A stretch of 64,000 nucleotides of DNA from NCBI GenBank assembly GCA_963682055.1, contig OY821743.1, forward strand, positions 15,969,566-16,033,565. Reading direction: 5' to 3'. This stretch comes from Primula veris. Taxonomy: Eukaryota > Streptophyta > Magnoliopsida > Ericales > Primulaceae. A program made the translations under genes and the position numbers. The notes under the pieces are model-generated. The model had not been told where the DNA came from and made no database searches. It was given only the letters and a program-made list of their open reading frames with translations. Positions 21,126-33,569 of this stretch are shown here, in pieces; within the stretch, counting starts at the first letter, position 1, and every line of letters begins with the position of its first letter.

Positions 21126-24100
21126 CTAGTCTTCTCCCAAGTAGAAAATGGTTGGTTTCTTAGGTTCTGTAATCTCAACCGTTCCTTCAAGCATCTTCGC
21201 CACTTTCCCCATCGAAGGCCTTAACTCGGCCCTATCTTGAAGGCACCACATAGCAGTTTTCACCATTCTATCGACTATCTCAAAGTGGACCCTACTATCA
21301 TAGCAATGCTTAATCCGACGGTCCAAAATGTCCTCCACTTTCATCTCTTTAAACGCCTTCTCATAGGCCCACCGAGGGAAATACCAATCGTCACTGTCCA
21401 TTTTTGATCCTTGTATTTCGAAATTTCTAACACCCGTTACAATTTCCAATAATACCATTCCGAAACTATACACATCGGCTTTAGACGTAATGGTTTCCGA
21501 TTTTACCCATTCGGGCGCCATATACCCACGGGTCCCACGTATGCGTGACATGCTAACCATGTCCTCTTTTTTCCTTAGTTTTGCTAATCCAAAATCTGAT
21601 ATTTTCGGGCAAAAATCATCGCCTAAAAGTATATTCTCGGGTTTGATATCGCAATGAAGCACCCATTCGAGACACTCTTCGTGTAAATACGCGATAGCTC
21701 TCGCGACTCCTAACGCAATACGGTACCTTATAAAAAGAAAGTGTGAAATTAGGGATTCAGTCAATTTATCAAAAATGTAAAAAAGATGATTTGGTTTAAG
21801 TTTTAGCCAAACAGGCTTATTTCTAAGAAAAAAAAAGGTCAACTTTGCGACAGTCCAGCTTTTAAGAAAAACAAACAAGCTTAAAACCTGCAACAAATTT
21901 GCAACTAAAGCCAATTACAACAAAAAATCGCTAATTAAAGGATCATCTGGTTTCAGCTAAAAATGAGCTGGTCAACCAAACATAGTCTTAGCCTTTAAAC
22001 AAAAATGCAAAACCATTGATTTAGTTACAGCTTTTAACAAACTAATCCCAGAGCTTGAATGCAAAAACAAGCTCATTTGGTTGCAACTTCTAAGGAAACA
22101 GGTTGAGCGTTCACGCTGCAGCCAAACAAGGCCTAAGATAAGCCAACCACAAAAAAGTTCCAAACTAAAGGCTTGTTTGGTTGAAACTTTCCAGCAAATT
22201 AGCTGGTCAACCACAAACACTCTTAACTTTAAAACAAAAATGCGAAAAATAGAACTTAAAAGCATGAGTCAGACGGAATATAGAGCATTAAGCAAGAAAA
22301 ATCAAATCAAATACTGATAAATAGAACAATGAGTAAGATGTTAAATTAGATACCATACCTAATGCTCCAATCAAGAACCGGCTTATTATATTCCGTCAGG
22401 GAACTTTCACTGGTTTCACCTTCTGATGTCGTTGACTTAGCTTGAACCGATGAAAATAAAAACTTATCCAAGGATCCGTTTGGTACATACTCGTAAACAA
22501 GTATCCTTTTCCCTTTTTCGGCACAAAACCCCCATAATCGGACCAAATTTAAATGATGCATACGCGCGATAATCGTGACCTCAGCCCAAAATTCAGCATC
22601 CCCACCTGCTACATTTTTTAAACATTTAACAGCCACGATTCTATGATCACTTAATTCCCCTTTATAAACATCTCCAAATCCGCCTCTACCAATAATACTC
22701 GAAAAATTATCAGTAGCAGATTTTAGCTCTGCATGAGTGAACCTTTTGGGTCCACCAGCGGGCAAAAACTCAAGCCCTAAGGTACGTGCCATGTCACGAT
22801 ATTTGATATACTTTTTCAGAAAAGCCCAGAAGAAAAGGAAGCCACTTATAAGCTCGGCTGCAAAAAGGGTACACACGATAATAATATTTCGTGTGGTTGA
22901 ATTCGACTGTTTTGGGGGTAATGGGAGGCTAATACGTATAGGGCACGTTGTTTCCATTAAATTTGTCATTCCGGTAAAATTACTTTGATCTGTTTCTGAA
23001 CTGTCTACTCGTAAAAACATGGCGGTTTCAATCCCTGGCGACCAGTACCTGGTTGGAAATAATATAAATAAATAAAGCTGTTTATTTACCAAGTCGAGCT
23101 TTCAGTATAAAATATACTTATGGGTGTGGCCCCTAAAAACATAAGAAAATAAGCTAGATTTTAAAGGTCGAGAAAATAGATGCATTCATCAAACTTAAAG
23201 CTTCTAGCCCTAAGTTATATGTTGATTTACCAAGAATAAACAATAGCTTATATTACTTCTAGCTCAAACTTATTTGCATTAGAATCTTAAAAACCCGAGC
23301 TTTAAGATCAAGCAAAACGTCCAGCTTTTAAGCCAAAGTATAACATCTTAGCTTTCTGTACAACTGAAAACTTAGGTTTCTTTAGTTTTGCATTTTTTAA
23401 GCAAATAAGGCAGAAGATCAAGAAAAAACTAGGTTCACCTGGCTTAAAAAGTCTATGGCTTTTTCAAGCCAAGAGACCAGTAAATCTAGGCTTTAAATCG
23501 AGTAATTTAATGCAAACATACTTTTAAGCAAAAGAAAAGGGATTCAAAGCCGCAACAAACAAGGCCTTAAAGTGATATCATAATATAGGCAAAAAATGAT
23601 CGATTCCCAGCAAATACACTGCGCCACCACATCCTAATAATACTAACACCAAAGAGAAATACCACAACTTTCCAAAAATCAAGTTAACTTTAATGTTTCT
23701 GGCTTATGTTGATTAATAATAGGAATGATTAAATAATTATCCAACAAATAAATCAAGCTTTGATACAATTAACAACTTAACGTACCCGTTCAGAAGCCTA
23801 TCAATCTGTAACACGCAATATCCTAACCCGTCGTATTTAAACCCGTAACCAAGACATTTCGGATCAGACAAACACCACCCTTCACAAAGTGATATATTTT
23901 GCGCAATCCGACTAGTCTGATTCGACCCACCCGAGAAATTAACATAATCAAGTTTCAAAAATTTAGTGTTTCCACTTTCCAACATTGGCCTTTTCCTTTC
24001 ACAATCCCCTCTGGAATTTTTCCTGAATCCTGGTGGACAAACACAAGAAGGCGTTGCAAACTGGTCATCACTACTTATACATATAGAATTAGGCCCGCAA

Positions 24101-25843
24101 ATTCCATTAACCTTACAAATTTCACCTATGGCCCGCCAAACAACGTCCCACTTGTTAGTTTTCGGGTCAAAACTGTAAATTCTGAAATTCCCATCGTCGT
24201 CAATAGTTAGCCTTCGAGTCCTATTTTCTCCGAAATCGGAGGAAATGAATGAAGCTCCATCAGCCTGAAGCACTTTTCCGTCGTCTTGGAGAATTTGCAT
24301 TGCTTTTCCAGAGTTCCAGTAACTGTCGTTCTGGTTAAAAACGAGAGATGTTGAGTTAATGAATTTGTATTTTTTGTTTTTTGAGGTGATTACGGTTTGG
24401 TTCATGTTCTGGTTTGGTAGGATCGTGTCCGTTGGAAGGTCAAAGCTTGACCATCCTCCAAAGACAAGCTCGCCGTTGTCGTGAAGAACCAACTTCATAC
24501 CTGTTGGAGAATAATAATAAAAATTAAATATCGTATTGTTATTGTACCGTTTCATTAAAACTGTGACAAACAAAAAGATAATTGTTGAAAGGGCAGCGTT
24601 ACCATTGAATTGACTCGAATCAAGTATTGTCTTACAGGAAAATAGTATAACGACTACAATATCAACTCTATACTGCACAATTGTAACAAATAACATAAAG
24701 AACCTATTGAAATAACCCGCTTGGTCGCTCTACAATTGAAATGGCTTAAATTGAGTCATGTGTCCTTGACAAATAATTTAAGAATTATAAAAAAAATTAC
24801 TATAAATGAAAAAAAATAAAAAAAAATTCAACGCCACACCATTCTGTTAAAATTGTAACGAGGGTAATGAAAATAATGAACAAGTCATCCTCCAATCGGA
24901 TTGAATAAAATTAAGGTAAAATCAACTCTAGGTAGGTAACTGCATCATTTGATTAACATTGAGATAGAAAAGTACTCACTCCGTCCCTTGTTCAGTGTTC
25001 AATATACTGACATTTCATCAACTCTAGCTAGGTAACTGAATCATTTGATTAACATTGAGATAGAAAAGTACTCGCTCCGTCCCTTATTCAGTGTTCAATA
25101 TACTGACATTTCGAAATGTTTGTATTAAACGTCCAATGTCCATTTTCCAAAAAACAATAAGTAATGTTACCAGTACTCCCTAACTTGACCAAATTATGCA
25201 CCTTGAATTGATTTAATACTCGATGATAAAAAAGTGAGGTAAGCTAGAAAGAAAGAAAAAAAAGAAGTAAATACTAAATAGAGATAAAATTGTGCCTTGA
25301 CAAAACTGGGCACCTTTAAGTTGACTCTAAAGCCTAAACTATAGAATGATTTCAAATAGAGATAAAAATACTCTAAATAAGAAAACAACTCACCACAACC
25401 TGCTTAAATTGAGTAGTAATTAACTTCAGTGTAGATTAACAAAATAAAACACTATAATAGAAATGGTAGTTTAACAATAGCGTACTGTTCGTGCTCGTTC
25501 CGGGCCAGAGGTTGGGTCCTGAGGGGCCAGCAAGGAGTCGGAGTGACCCAGAAGAAGAGACTGAAAGAGTGGCGGAGCCATTGATCGGAGAGTTTTCGTT
25601 AGCTGACCAAAGAGGCGTAGGTATAGATATATTATGGTACCAAACTTGAAAAATGTACAATGAAGGGTTATTACTGAGGGGTAAAAAACCGGCCGAAAAA
25701 AGGGAGTTGTTGGAAAGCAGGACACGGTTTCCGGAAGGTGACCATGGTGAGTTCGAGGCGGTGAGAGCGGTGAAAGTAGTTTCGGAGAGGGTGAAGGGAA
25801 GGAGGAGAGAGAAGATTAAAAGAGAGAGGGGAGGCATGATCAT
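21126..25843 (-). CDS. S-domain (G-type lectin) receptor-like kinase, four exons
   Basis: My splice model is exon 1 25843-25486, exon 2 24500-23786, exon 3 23048-22359 and exon 4 21726-21126. It has GT-AG introns of 985, 737 and 632 bp, consistent phases and 787 residues. In order: signal peptide (to about 20), bulb-lectin domain (SANENSPINGSATLSV), S-locus glycoprotein region, EGF-like cysteines (248-286), PAN region (about 300-375), one membrane segment (about 412-435) and a kinase. The kinase has GRGGFGDVYKG (478-488), Lys 499, HCD (612-614), DFG (632-634) and APE (658-660). HCD instead of HRD makes it a non-RD kinase. It should act at the plasma membrane, binding a ligand outside and phosphorylating Ser/Thr inside. 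The first in-frame ATG is at 25843; a second lies two codons on. No stop or frameshift is seen. The nearest family I recall is the At5g24080-like group, but the exact orthologue is not certain. Confidence 0.88.
24921..25112. repeat. 96-bp tandem duplication in kinase intron 1
   Basis: Units 24921-25016 and 25017-25112 are nearly identical. Each contains CTCCGTCCCTT, like the CTCCCTCCGTCCC terminus of Stowaway elements, and ACTCCCTAAC follows near 25175. It is probably a decayed Stowaway-like element with a duplicated end. Confidence 0.5.
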
Positions 25844-27055
25844 GCCCAAAGAAAATGGTGAGTTTTGTTGTCTTGAATGGTGGCTATGACTTTTGTTTGG
25901 TTTTTGTATCGAGTATGGGGATTGAATATTGGGGGCGGCTTTGAGTTTTATGGTTTTATTTTGTTAGGATGACAAGACTTTTGTAAATTCTCTTGGTGTT
26001 ATTAAAGTCATGAAAGACTAACATTTCTATCAGGGTTTGTATTCCACAAACCTCAAGAAAAATCATTTCATTGTGGGGTGGGTTTTTTATTTTATTTTGA
26101 TGACTGGACTTTGGAAATTCACTTGGTGTTAATCTGAAGTTATGAACAACTATCATGTCATTTCTAGTAGAGCTTTGAGGAAGAAATAATAAATAAATTT
26201 TACATCTTTTGTATTCAAGTTTTTTAATCAATTTCATGTAGATAACAATTTGCAACCAATAAAAAAGTGTCACGTCATGAACTGCAAATAGAGAGTTTAA
26301 ATATGAATGCATCATTTATCTTTTAGTATGATAAGTTTTTATAATTAGTATTGTAACACTCTTATTTGGGGGGTAATGTTCATTTTGGAGTGACAAGATC
26401 TCGGAGTCTGCTCAGAAAAGTCTCGTAATAGCCTAACGGATCCGGACAATCCATTTGCTCGGAAAGTATTGTCCTGAATTGATGATGACAATCATAAGTC
26501 ATAACGAATCTGTTTGTACGAGTTTGCTTTAAAAGTAAATTACTTTTATATCAAGAGTTCTTTTACCTCATAATGTAAGTTAAACTTTCATACGTGTCCA
26601 ATAGAAGGTCTAATTATGTGATTTTGCAGGACTGTAATTGTTTCAAAGAAAGTGGGAGAACTAATTAGAAAAGTAGTTTAACTATGGGTCCATTAACGTC
26701 AACACATTCTCTTGATTATTGCTTAATGATGATGAAGTGAAATCTTTAATTGTTTTAAAAAATGCCCAACCTCTCTTAGAAAAAAAGCAAACATAAACTA
26801 AAAACATAGAGACCCATTTATTTTATTTTTATTCAAAAACATAATAAATGTTGCATAACAATTTAGTATGAAAAGTTACAAATCTCATACTCCTACTTCG
26901 ACCTATGCTTCTCACGTCGCATCCTTGGTCCTTCCACCACGATGTATTCTTTCTTTTTCAATTCTATGAGCGTAATTATCCTACGCTCATGTGTATAGAG
27001 AAGACCTCTCGCTTCATAATTTCACCTTAATTATATAAACGAATCAACGATACAA
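25844..27055. other. Upstream region of the kinase gene and intergenic DNA
   Basis: The first few hundred bases should hold the kinase promoter and 5' leader (minus strand), but I see no convincing TATA box. A perfect 9-bp hairpin, ATGAGCGTA/TACGCTCAT, lies at 26966-26990. No gene is supported. Confidence 0.4.
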
Positions 27056-27180
27056 CACTACAAAAAAAAATACCCAAATAGCGACGGGATTAGTGACGGT
27101 ATTTTTTGTTACGAGCTTATTAGCGACGATTTTTGTGACGGTTTTATGACAGTTTTGCAATACAAATATTATTTTGCAGT
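27056..27180. mobile_element. CACTA-type left end
   Basis: It begins CACTACAAAAAAAAATACC and continues with GCGACGG-type repeats (AGCGACGGGATTAGTGACGG), a known subterminal pattern of plant CACTA relatives. No matching right end is seen, so length is unknown. Confidence 0.5.
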
Positions 27181-28059
27181 ACAAATACAATGTAATTTCA
27201 TCACAGCAAATAATATTTTGATAAAACCTTTATTTTTAATCTGATTTTTCTTACAAAAATAAAAAGTTTTTAGTTTTTAGTACAACTATAAAATTATTTT
27301 AGTGTCTCGGGCTCTTGGGAGTGGATTTTTCTTTGATTTGTCTTGGGGTGCGAAGACTTGACCAAGTAAATGATCAACGCAAACTCGAAAAGTGATTTGG
27401 TAGTTGTCAATGTCATTGTAGCCCAGTCAATAAGTTAACTTCTTTTTTTGAAATAAATTTTATTATAAACTTATGTTAAGTATCCATCCGGTCATTGATA
27501 AATCTATACAGTATTTATTATGTCCCGTAAAAATGGCCCAAACCCTTTAATTGGTGTATCGCTCTCGTGGAGAACGATAGGTATTCATTTTTGCTGTCTT
27601 ATTTTTATTTTATTTTTAGTATAGTCTACGTTAGTTTTCTATGTACCGTTGGATAAAATATGAAAAAAAGGTAAGCAGAAAAAGGGTTGACACGATTATA
27701 TATCAGGTGTCTTTTCGGTTGATAAATTTATTTTTTATTTTTTACGTAACGTACTTGAAATGTATCGATCCGACACTTTTTCGGTACGACTAATAAATTT
27801 GATTTTCGTTTTCATACAGTACACTATAATTTAGGATGTGTCAACCAATCACTACAAGAAAACAGCCAAATAACAACTGAATATTCGGTTGGGAAATAAT
27901 AAAGTCAGTTGGTAAACTCAGTTTACCAACTGATCTGCCGTCTGTATATTCGGTTGGAAAAAGGCTAGTTGCTAACATTTTACCAACTGAATTATGTGTC
28001 AGTTGGTAATTTACCAACTGAATGGTATATCAGTTGTTATTTACCAACTATTTACCAAC

Positions 28060-28255
28060 TGATTGTGTCAGTTAGTAAATAGCAACTGAAATTTCAGTTA
28101 GTAAATAGCAACTGAAATTTCAGTTAGTAAATAGCAACTGAAATTTCAGTTAGTAAAATAGCAACTGAAATTTCAGTTAGTAAAATAGCAACTGAAATTT
28201 CAGTTAGTAAATAGCAACTGAAATTTCAGTTAGTAAATATTTAGCAACTGAAATT
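28060..28255. repeat. Left subterminal repeat array of the CACTA element
   Basis: About seven 26-27 bp units of CAGTTAGTAAATAGCAACTGAAATTT form overlapping palindromes. In CACTA elements such repeats are transposase-binding sites; that role is inferred here. Confidence 0.7.
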
Positions 28256-28294
28256 TCATATAGTTAGAAATTAGTATATATATACTAATCGACA

Positions 28295-28295
<1 letters not shown>

Positions 28296-28351
<56 letters not shown>

Positions 28352-28400
28352 AATTATTAATATATTAATAATATATATATATATATATATATTAATATAT
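28296..28400. repeat. AT microsatellite
   Basis: Mostly (AT)n with short TAATTATTAAT breaks. A second AT-rich run lies at 29938-30030, followed by a GA run at about 30034-30050. Confidence 0.85.
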
Positions 28401-28689
28401 ATACATATATTCATAAATTCATATAATTTCATATTCAAAATGTAAGCAATTGTCATATGGATAAAAATATTTATGTTCAACTAAGCAAATCGAGATTTAA
28501 TATAATAATTGCTACAATAAGATATCAAATCGAGATTAAAGTACAATTCAAAAGATAATCCTAATTAAACCTACATAGAAATTAATCTAGGTCATTGTGC
28601 TTGTCGTCATCGACATTAAAATACCGAGTCGAGATTTAATTACAATCTAAAAGATAATCGATCCATAGATACGTAAAAAATTAATTTAA

Positions 28690-29056
28690 GTCAGTTTGCT
28701 TGTCATTAACATTTTCAGAATCTTCACGAGGCAATCTTGTCAATGTGTTTGTAAATATTTCAAACATCCCTTGCATCTGGCGTATCTGTTGTTGCATTAC
28801 CCGAGTCTCCTCATCCCTTCGAAGCCTTTCTTCCTCCCTTAAAATACCGAGTCGAGATTTAATTACAATCCACGGCCGCTACCTATTGCTGCAAAGCTTC
28901 CACGGCCGCTACCTATTGCTGCAAAGCCTCCAAGGCCACTACTGTCTGTTAAAAAGCCTCCTCGACTGCCGCCAAACGATGCATAACCTCCACGCCTAGA
29001 GGGTTCAACTTTGCCATTGTTAACTGATCCTTGAGGAATTTTACTGTAGCTGCGTC
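28690..29056 (-). pseudogene. CACTA-encoded protein remnant
   Basis: On the minus strand, 29056 downward reads MAGRSYSKIPQGSVNN and then a Gly/Arg/Ser-rich stretch with a short duplicated block. Lower down, 28842-28690 reads a charged, glutamine-rich coiled-coil-like end (EEERLRRDEETRVMQQQ, TRLPREDSENVNDK). Such ends are seen in plant CACTA-encoded proteins. The two parts are separated by a duplicated non-coding piece (CCGAGTCGAGATTTAATTAC occurs near 28625 and 28848), so most of the gene has been deleted. Confidence 0.4.
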
Positions 29057-29384
29057 CCGCCATCTTAAAACTCAAACAAAATTCAATGATTAAGGTTAAC
29101 CCTTGTCATGTATACTTTTTTTAAAAACCAAACTTACTATAAAACAGTCTAAAAAGAAGCAACAAAACAGTGTATACAATTATTTTTTATAAGCGCTATA
29201 CTTATTATCTGTAGTATTCGCATTGAAAATCTCGTTAATATCATTGAATGGTTTTGAATGTAAATAAAAAAAACAGACTATCATATATAAAATCCTAAAT
29301 ATTTTAGGTTTGTTTTATATATTTATACTTAAATTTTCGCCATTCAAACTTAATCAATCCAATTGTCATAACAAGCCCTAAATA

Positions 29385-29870
29385 AACAGTAAGATATGAA
29401 CCAAACAAGCCCTAAATAAGCTATGAACCAAACAAGCCCCTAAATAAGCTATGAACCAAACAAGCCCTAAATAAGCTATGAACCAAACAGGCCCTAAATA
29501 AGCTATGAACCAAACAGGCCCTAAATAAGCTATGAACCAAACAGGCCCTAAATAAGCTATGAACCAAACAGGCCCTAAATAAGCTATGAACCAAACAGGC
29601 CCTAAATAAGCTATGAACTAAACAGGCCCTAAATAAGCTATGAACCAAACAGGCCCTAAATAATCTATGAACCAAACAAGCCCCTAAATAAGCTATGAAC
29701 CAAACAAGTCCTAAATAAGCTATGAACCAAACAAGCCCTAAATAAGCTATGAACCAAACATGCCCTAAATAAACAGTAAGCTATGAACCAAACAAGCCCT
29801 AAATAAGCTATGAACCAAACAAGCCCTAAATAAGCTATGAACCAAACAAGCCCTAAATCAACCAAACGAG
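29385..29870. repeat. 27-bp minisatellite in the CACTA interior
   Basis: About 17 units of AATAAGCTATGAACCAAACAGGCCCT with minor variants; two units are extended by an ACAGTAAG insert. The 27-bp period keeps a frame open on the minus strand as a repeated nonapeptide, which I regard as incidental. Confidence 0.85.
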
Positions 29871-29938
29871 ATATGTAAATATATATAGAGATAGACTTAC
29901 TGTGTTAGCTAGGGCGGAGGAATGACGGAGAAGGAGGC

Positions 29939-29981
<43 letters not shown>

Positions 29982-31160
29982 ATATGTAGATATATGTATA
30001 TATATGTATATATATAGATATATGTATATTAAGACAGAGAGAGAGAGAGGGGTAGATAGAGCGTAATAAAAGTGAGTCAGTAATGTCTGGGAATTATAAG
30101 TGTTGGGTTTGAAAGTTTGGTTTGAATTTTTGACAATTTACCCAAAAAATATTGGAGGCAAAATATGTGCCTTTCAAAATTTTTGATCAATTTTACAATG
30201 TGGGAAAAGCAACGTAACATAACATTTACATGTTTTTTTATCATCATCTTATAAAATTGTTAGTTAGGTAAATATTTAAACATTTAATAAAACAACAATC
30301 AACAAAAAAAAATTTACACGAAATATTAATTTCCACGTGACTTACACAGTAACATTGGATGCCTCAAAATACCAAAACATATAGTGAATGTCGTTGCAGA
30401 TCCATTTTAAAATAAACTTGCATATTAAATATAAATAAATAAATGAAACAATGATTGCTGAATTTGCTATAATTATATTGTATTTCATATGTTGTAATGT
30501 TGAGCGAAACGATATATATGAAATTTCGTATAATACTATATAATTATATATATTTTTTTATCATCTGTTAAAGGAAAAAACAAATAGTCTAAAAGCCACG
30601 AAGGCTAATTAACCCATAAAACAGCTTTGCAACTGCTGAATGGTAAACAAACGCAAGGACGTGGCAGAATAGAAGAATATGATTTAGGGTTTAGGGTTTA
30701 TGATTAATTGTAATTAATCATAATAAATGTTTGTAATTAATCATAATAAATATTTGTATTATAAGATCAAAATAACAATTTCATGTGTTATCTAATATGG
30801 ACGAGTTTTACAAAATTCACTACTTAATTCATGTATAATACATGTTAACCATTTACATTTCAAAATATAACCTATTTGTATTATTATAAATATCTAATAA
30901 AATCGTTTTGAATCTTGTTAGTATGAAATTTTGTTACGGTTTGTTAATAATCTGTATAAAATTGAGTCAAAATCCGTAAATAATTGCATTACATACATTT
31001 TTTAAAATACAGAATAACGATTTGCAGCGGAAATGTTATGACAAAGATAGTGACGTGTCAATTTACACTGTTCAGACCACCATTTACATGTTTTTTTGAT
31101 CACCATCTTATAAAATTGTTAGTTAGGTAAATATTTAAACATTTAATAAAACAACATTCA

Positions 31161-31364
31161 CCAGTGAATCTCGATCCATCGAGATATAGGCCGATCGATC
31201 GAAAAAGCCCTAAAAAAGTTCCAGTGAATCTCGATCCATCGAGATATAGACCGATCGATCGAAAATGGTCCAAAAAGTTCCAGTGAATCTCGATCCATCG
31301 AGATATAATCCGATCGATCGAAAATGGTCCAAAAAGTTCCATTGAATCTCGATCAATCGAGATG
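31161..31364. repeat. 59-60 bp tandem array with small palindromes
   Basis: Three full units and part of a fourth. Each has TCTCGATCCATCGAGA and CGATCGATCG, both palindromic, so single-stranded DNA or RNA would fold as repeated hairpins. It lies next to the right subterminal array of the CACTA element. Confidence 0.8.
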
Positions 31365-31365
31365 C

Positions 31366-31790
31366 TATTTACTAACTGAAATTTCAGTTGCTAAATATTT
31401 ACTAACTGAAATTTCAGTTGCTATTTACTAACTGAAATTTCAGTTGCTATTTTACTAACTGAAATTTCAGTTGCTATTTACTAACTGAAATTTCAGTTGC
31501 TATTTACTAACTGAAATTTCATTTGCTATTTACTAACTGACACAATCAGTTGCTATTTACTAACTGACACAATCAGTTGCTATTTACTAACTGACACAAT
31601 CAGTTGGTAAATTGTCTTAGTTACTAAACAGTTGCTATATAGCAACTGAAATTGTCTTAGTTACTAAACAGTTGCTATATAGCAACTGATATTGTCTTAG
31701 TTACTAAACAGTTGCTATATAGCAACTGAAATTGTCTTAGTTACTAAACAGTTGCTATATAGCAACTGACAATATTTCAGTTACAAATCA
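31366..31790. repeat. Right subterminal repeat array of the CACTA element
   Basis: Units of GCTATTTACTAACTGAAATT mirror the left array. They are followed by four 40-bp units containing GTTGCTATATAGCAACTGA at about 31612-31770. Confidence 0.7.
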
Positions 31791-31920
31791 GTTGGTATTG
31801 TTTAATAACAAAAGCTTTAGTTGGTATTTCGATTACAATTCTTTAACTACCGGATCAGTTGCTAAATAGAGTTACTATTTGGCTGTTTTCTTGTAGTGAA
31901 TATAATATTTTAATTTTGAT

Positions 31921-32045
31921 TTTAAATTAATTTTAGTGCAATAATTATTTTAGCTTCCTTAATAGGTGTTGAGTTTTTAATGGGTGACACGACACACTTT
32001 TATCAGGTTTACGGTAGTGTTACTATAAAATAACTTAACGTAATG
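31921..32045. repeat. Dispersed repeat, inverted relative of 791-1110
   Basis: The complement of this stretch shares AACACTACCGT, AACACCTATTAA and AAAATTAATTTAAAAT, in that order, with the repeat near the left end of the window. Confidence 0.4.
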
Positions 32046-33569
32046 AAATTGAAAGCTTAATTTTTTTAACTACTCGTGTTACCGATGAGTGTATCTAGGT
32101 AATCCTACAGAGTAATATTTTCATAATTTTTGTTGAACAATGAATGATATTGCTTTTGATCTATTAAACCAAAAAAATCATGATAGAGTACCGTAAGACA
32201 TCAAAAATGGATCCTAATAATAGGTGGCCGAGTTTATGTGACAAAATAAAATTCATTTTTTATTTTCTTAAAGAACTAAAGTGTAATTTTTTTACAATAT
32301 GGATAGTAATGAAAAGTAATTTCTTGCAGTAACAAGGATACAACTTGTCCAATTTTTTTCCCCATAAAGAAATACTTGTTTTTCGATGAGTTTTGTTCCT
32401 ATGCAGTGGTTTCGTCTGAAAAATGATGAGTTTACAATTGGGACATTCCAAAGTATATTTCCCATGTTAGTATTGGGACATTCCAAAGTATAGTTGAATG
32501 TTTTTTTTTTCCGAAGCACCAAAAAAAAAAAGGCAATTTTATATGGCAATAATTAAAAAAAAAAAAACATTCAACTATTAATGAATTTGTGCAAGTCCTT
32601 TTAGTCTCTTAGACTATGGTGTTTAATTCGAGTTCAAAACGTTGTGAAGGTATCAATATCATTCAGTGTTTCTTTCATTGCAATTTCAGTTGCTTGATTT
32701 GGGGTCTTCTATTAATTACTTATATTGCTTTTAGCTATAATTATACAGATCAACAGAAATTTCAGATTGATTGTGAAATAACCATCTCCCACCATACACA
32801 TAATTAAGATGGATACATATTTCATCACATGATAAATCTTAGAAAGGAATGAACAACATGGGGATTCTAGTCATTATTGGAAAAAAAAGATCATTCACAT
32901 CTCTGATTCAAAGCCTTTTAGTTGCACAAAAAGAATGCTGGCTAATTAAATAAAATCCTTGACGTTAGTATTACTCATGTTATGTACTTGTGTAAAATCT
33001 ATAATTCATTTTCATTATACCAAAAGCAAGCGCAGTTGTTACTTTGAAACAATGATCGATTACTTTAGCCATCCCATTCGGAGTTAGAAACATACTTTTT
33101 TTTTAATATATATATATATATTTTTTTTTTTTTAGTTTAACAGCTTTTTTGTATCCTCATGATCTCAGCATATCTAATTACACTTGGCTTTTGTTTCTTG
33201 ACTACAAAGATGTTGAAGCGGAATTTTAGTGGAGACTTGGAAAATGTCTTGGACTAAGTATATGAGAAAGAGGCTAATATAGAAAGTTAAACTTTCAAAT
33301 ACTCGAATGTATTTGCTGACGAACCTCCCAATTGATTATAGTTGTTCTGCTGCTGTTCAAACGAAAACTAAACTACGCTAATGGAAAATTATGCATTCGT
33401 TATTTTTCGATTACAAAAGCATGTAAATTCAATCTCAATGGTATTTTGAAGAAATAATATTGTTTTATTCCACACCACTCGATGTTTCTTCAACAGCTTA
33501 ATTTTGTATTTGTACTGAAACAATTTGCATTTACAAATATTTTTCCAAACCTGAAAAGGAAACAAGAGC
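32046..33569. other. AT-rich intergenic DNA
   Basis: No gene is supported. GGACATTCCAAAGTATA occurs twice (about 32441 and 32473), and a poly-A/T stretch lies at 33099-33135. Confidence 0.45.

Larger units (their letters stand above)
27850..31898. mobile_element. CACTA element, 4.05 kb
   Basis: Terminal inverted repeats start CACTACAAGAAAACAGCC and end with the complement GGCTGTTTTCTTGTAGTG, inside a 3-bp duplication AAT (27847-27849 and 31899-31901). CACTA ends and a 3-bp duplication define the superfamily. Dense subterminal repeats of CAACTGAAATTTCAGTT lie at both ends in mirror arrangement. Only a decayed coding remnant (28690-29056, minus) is inside; most of the interior is microsatellite and minisatellite. 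It is non-autonomous in this state. Confidence 0.88.

Noticed and set aside
28271..28480. Tyr/Ile repeat frame
   Set aside because: Translation of an AT microsatellite.
29385..29870. Regular repeats that could suggest a CRISPR array
   Set aside because: Units are contiguous 27-mers without unique spacers, in a plant CACTA element; it is a minisatellite.
30680..30702. TTTAGGGTTTAGGGTTTA as an interstitial telomere
   Set aside because: Only about two and a half units; occurs by chance or as a telobox.
31161..31364. Palindromic 59-60 bp repeats as CRISPR-like
   Set aside because: No variable spacers, no cas genes, plant nuclear context.
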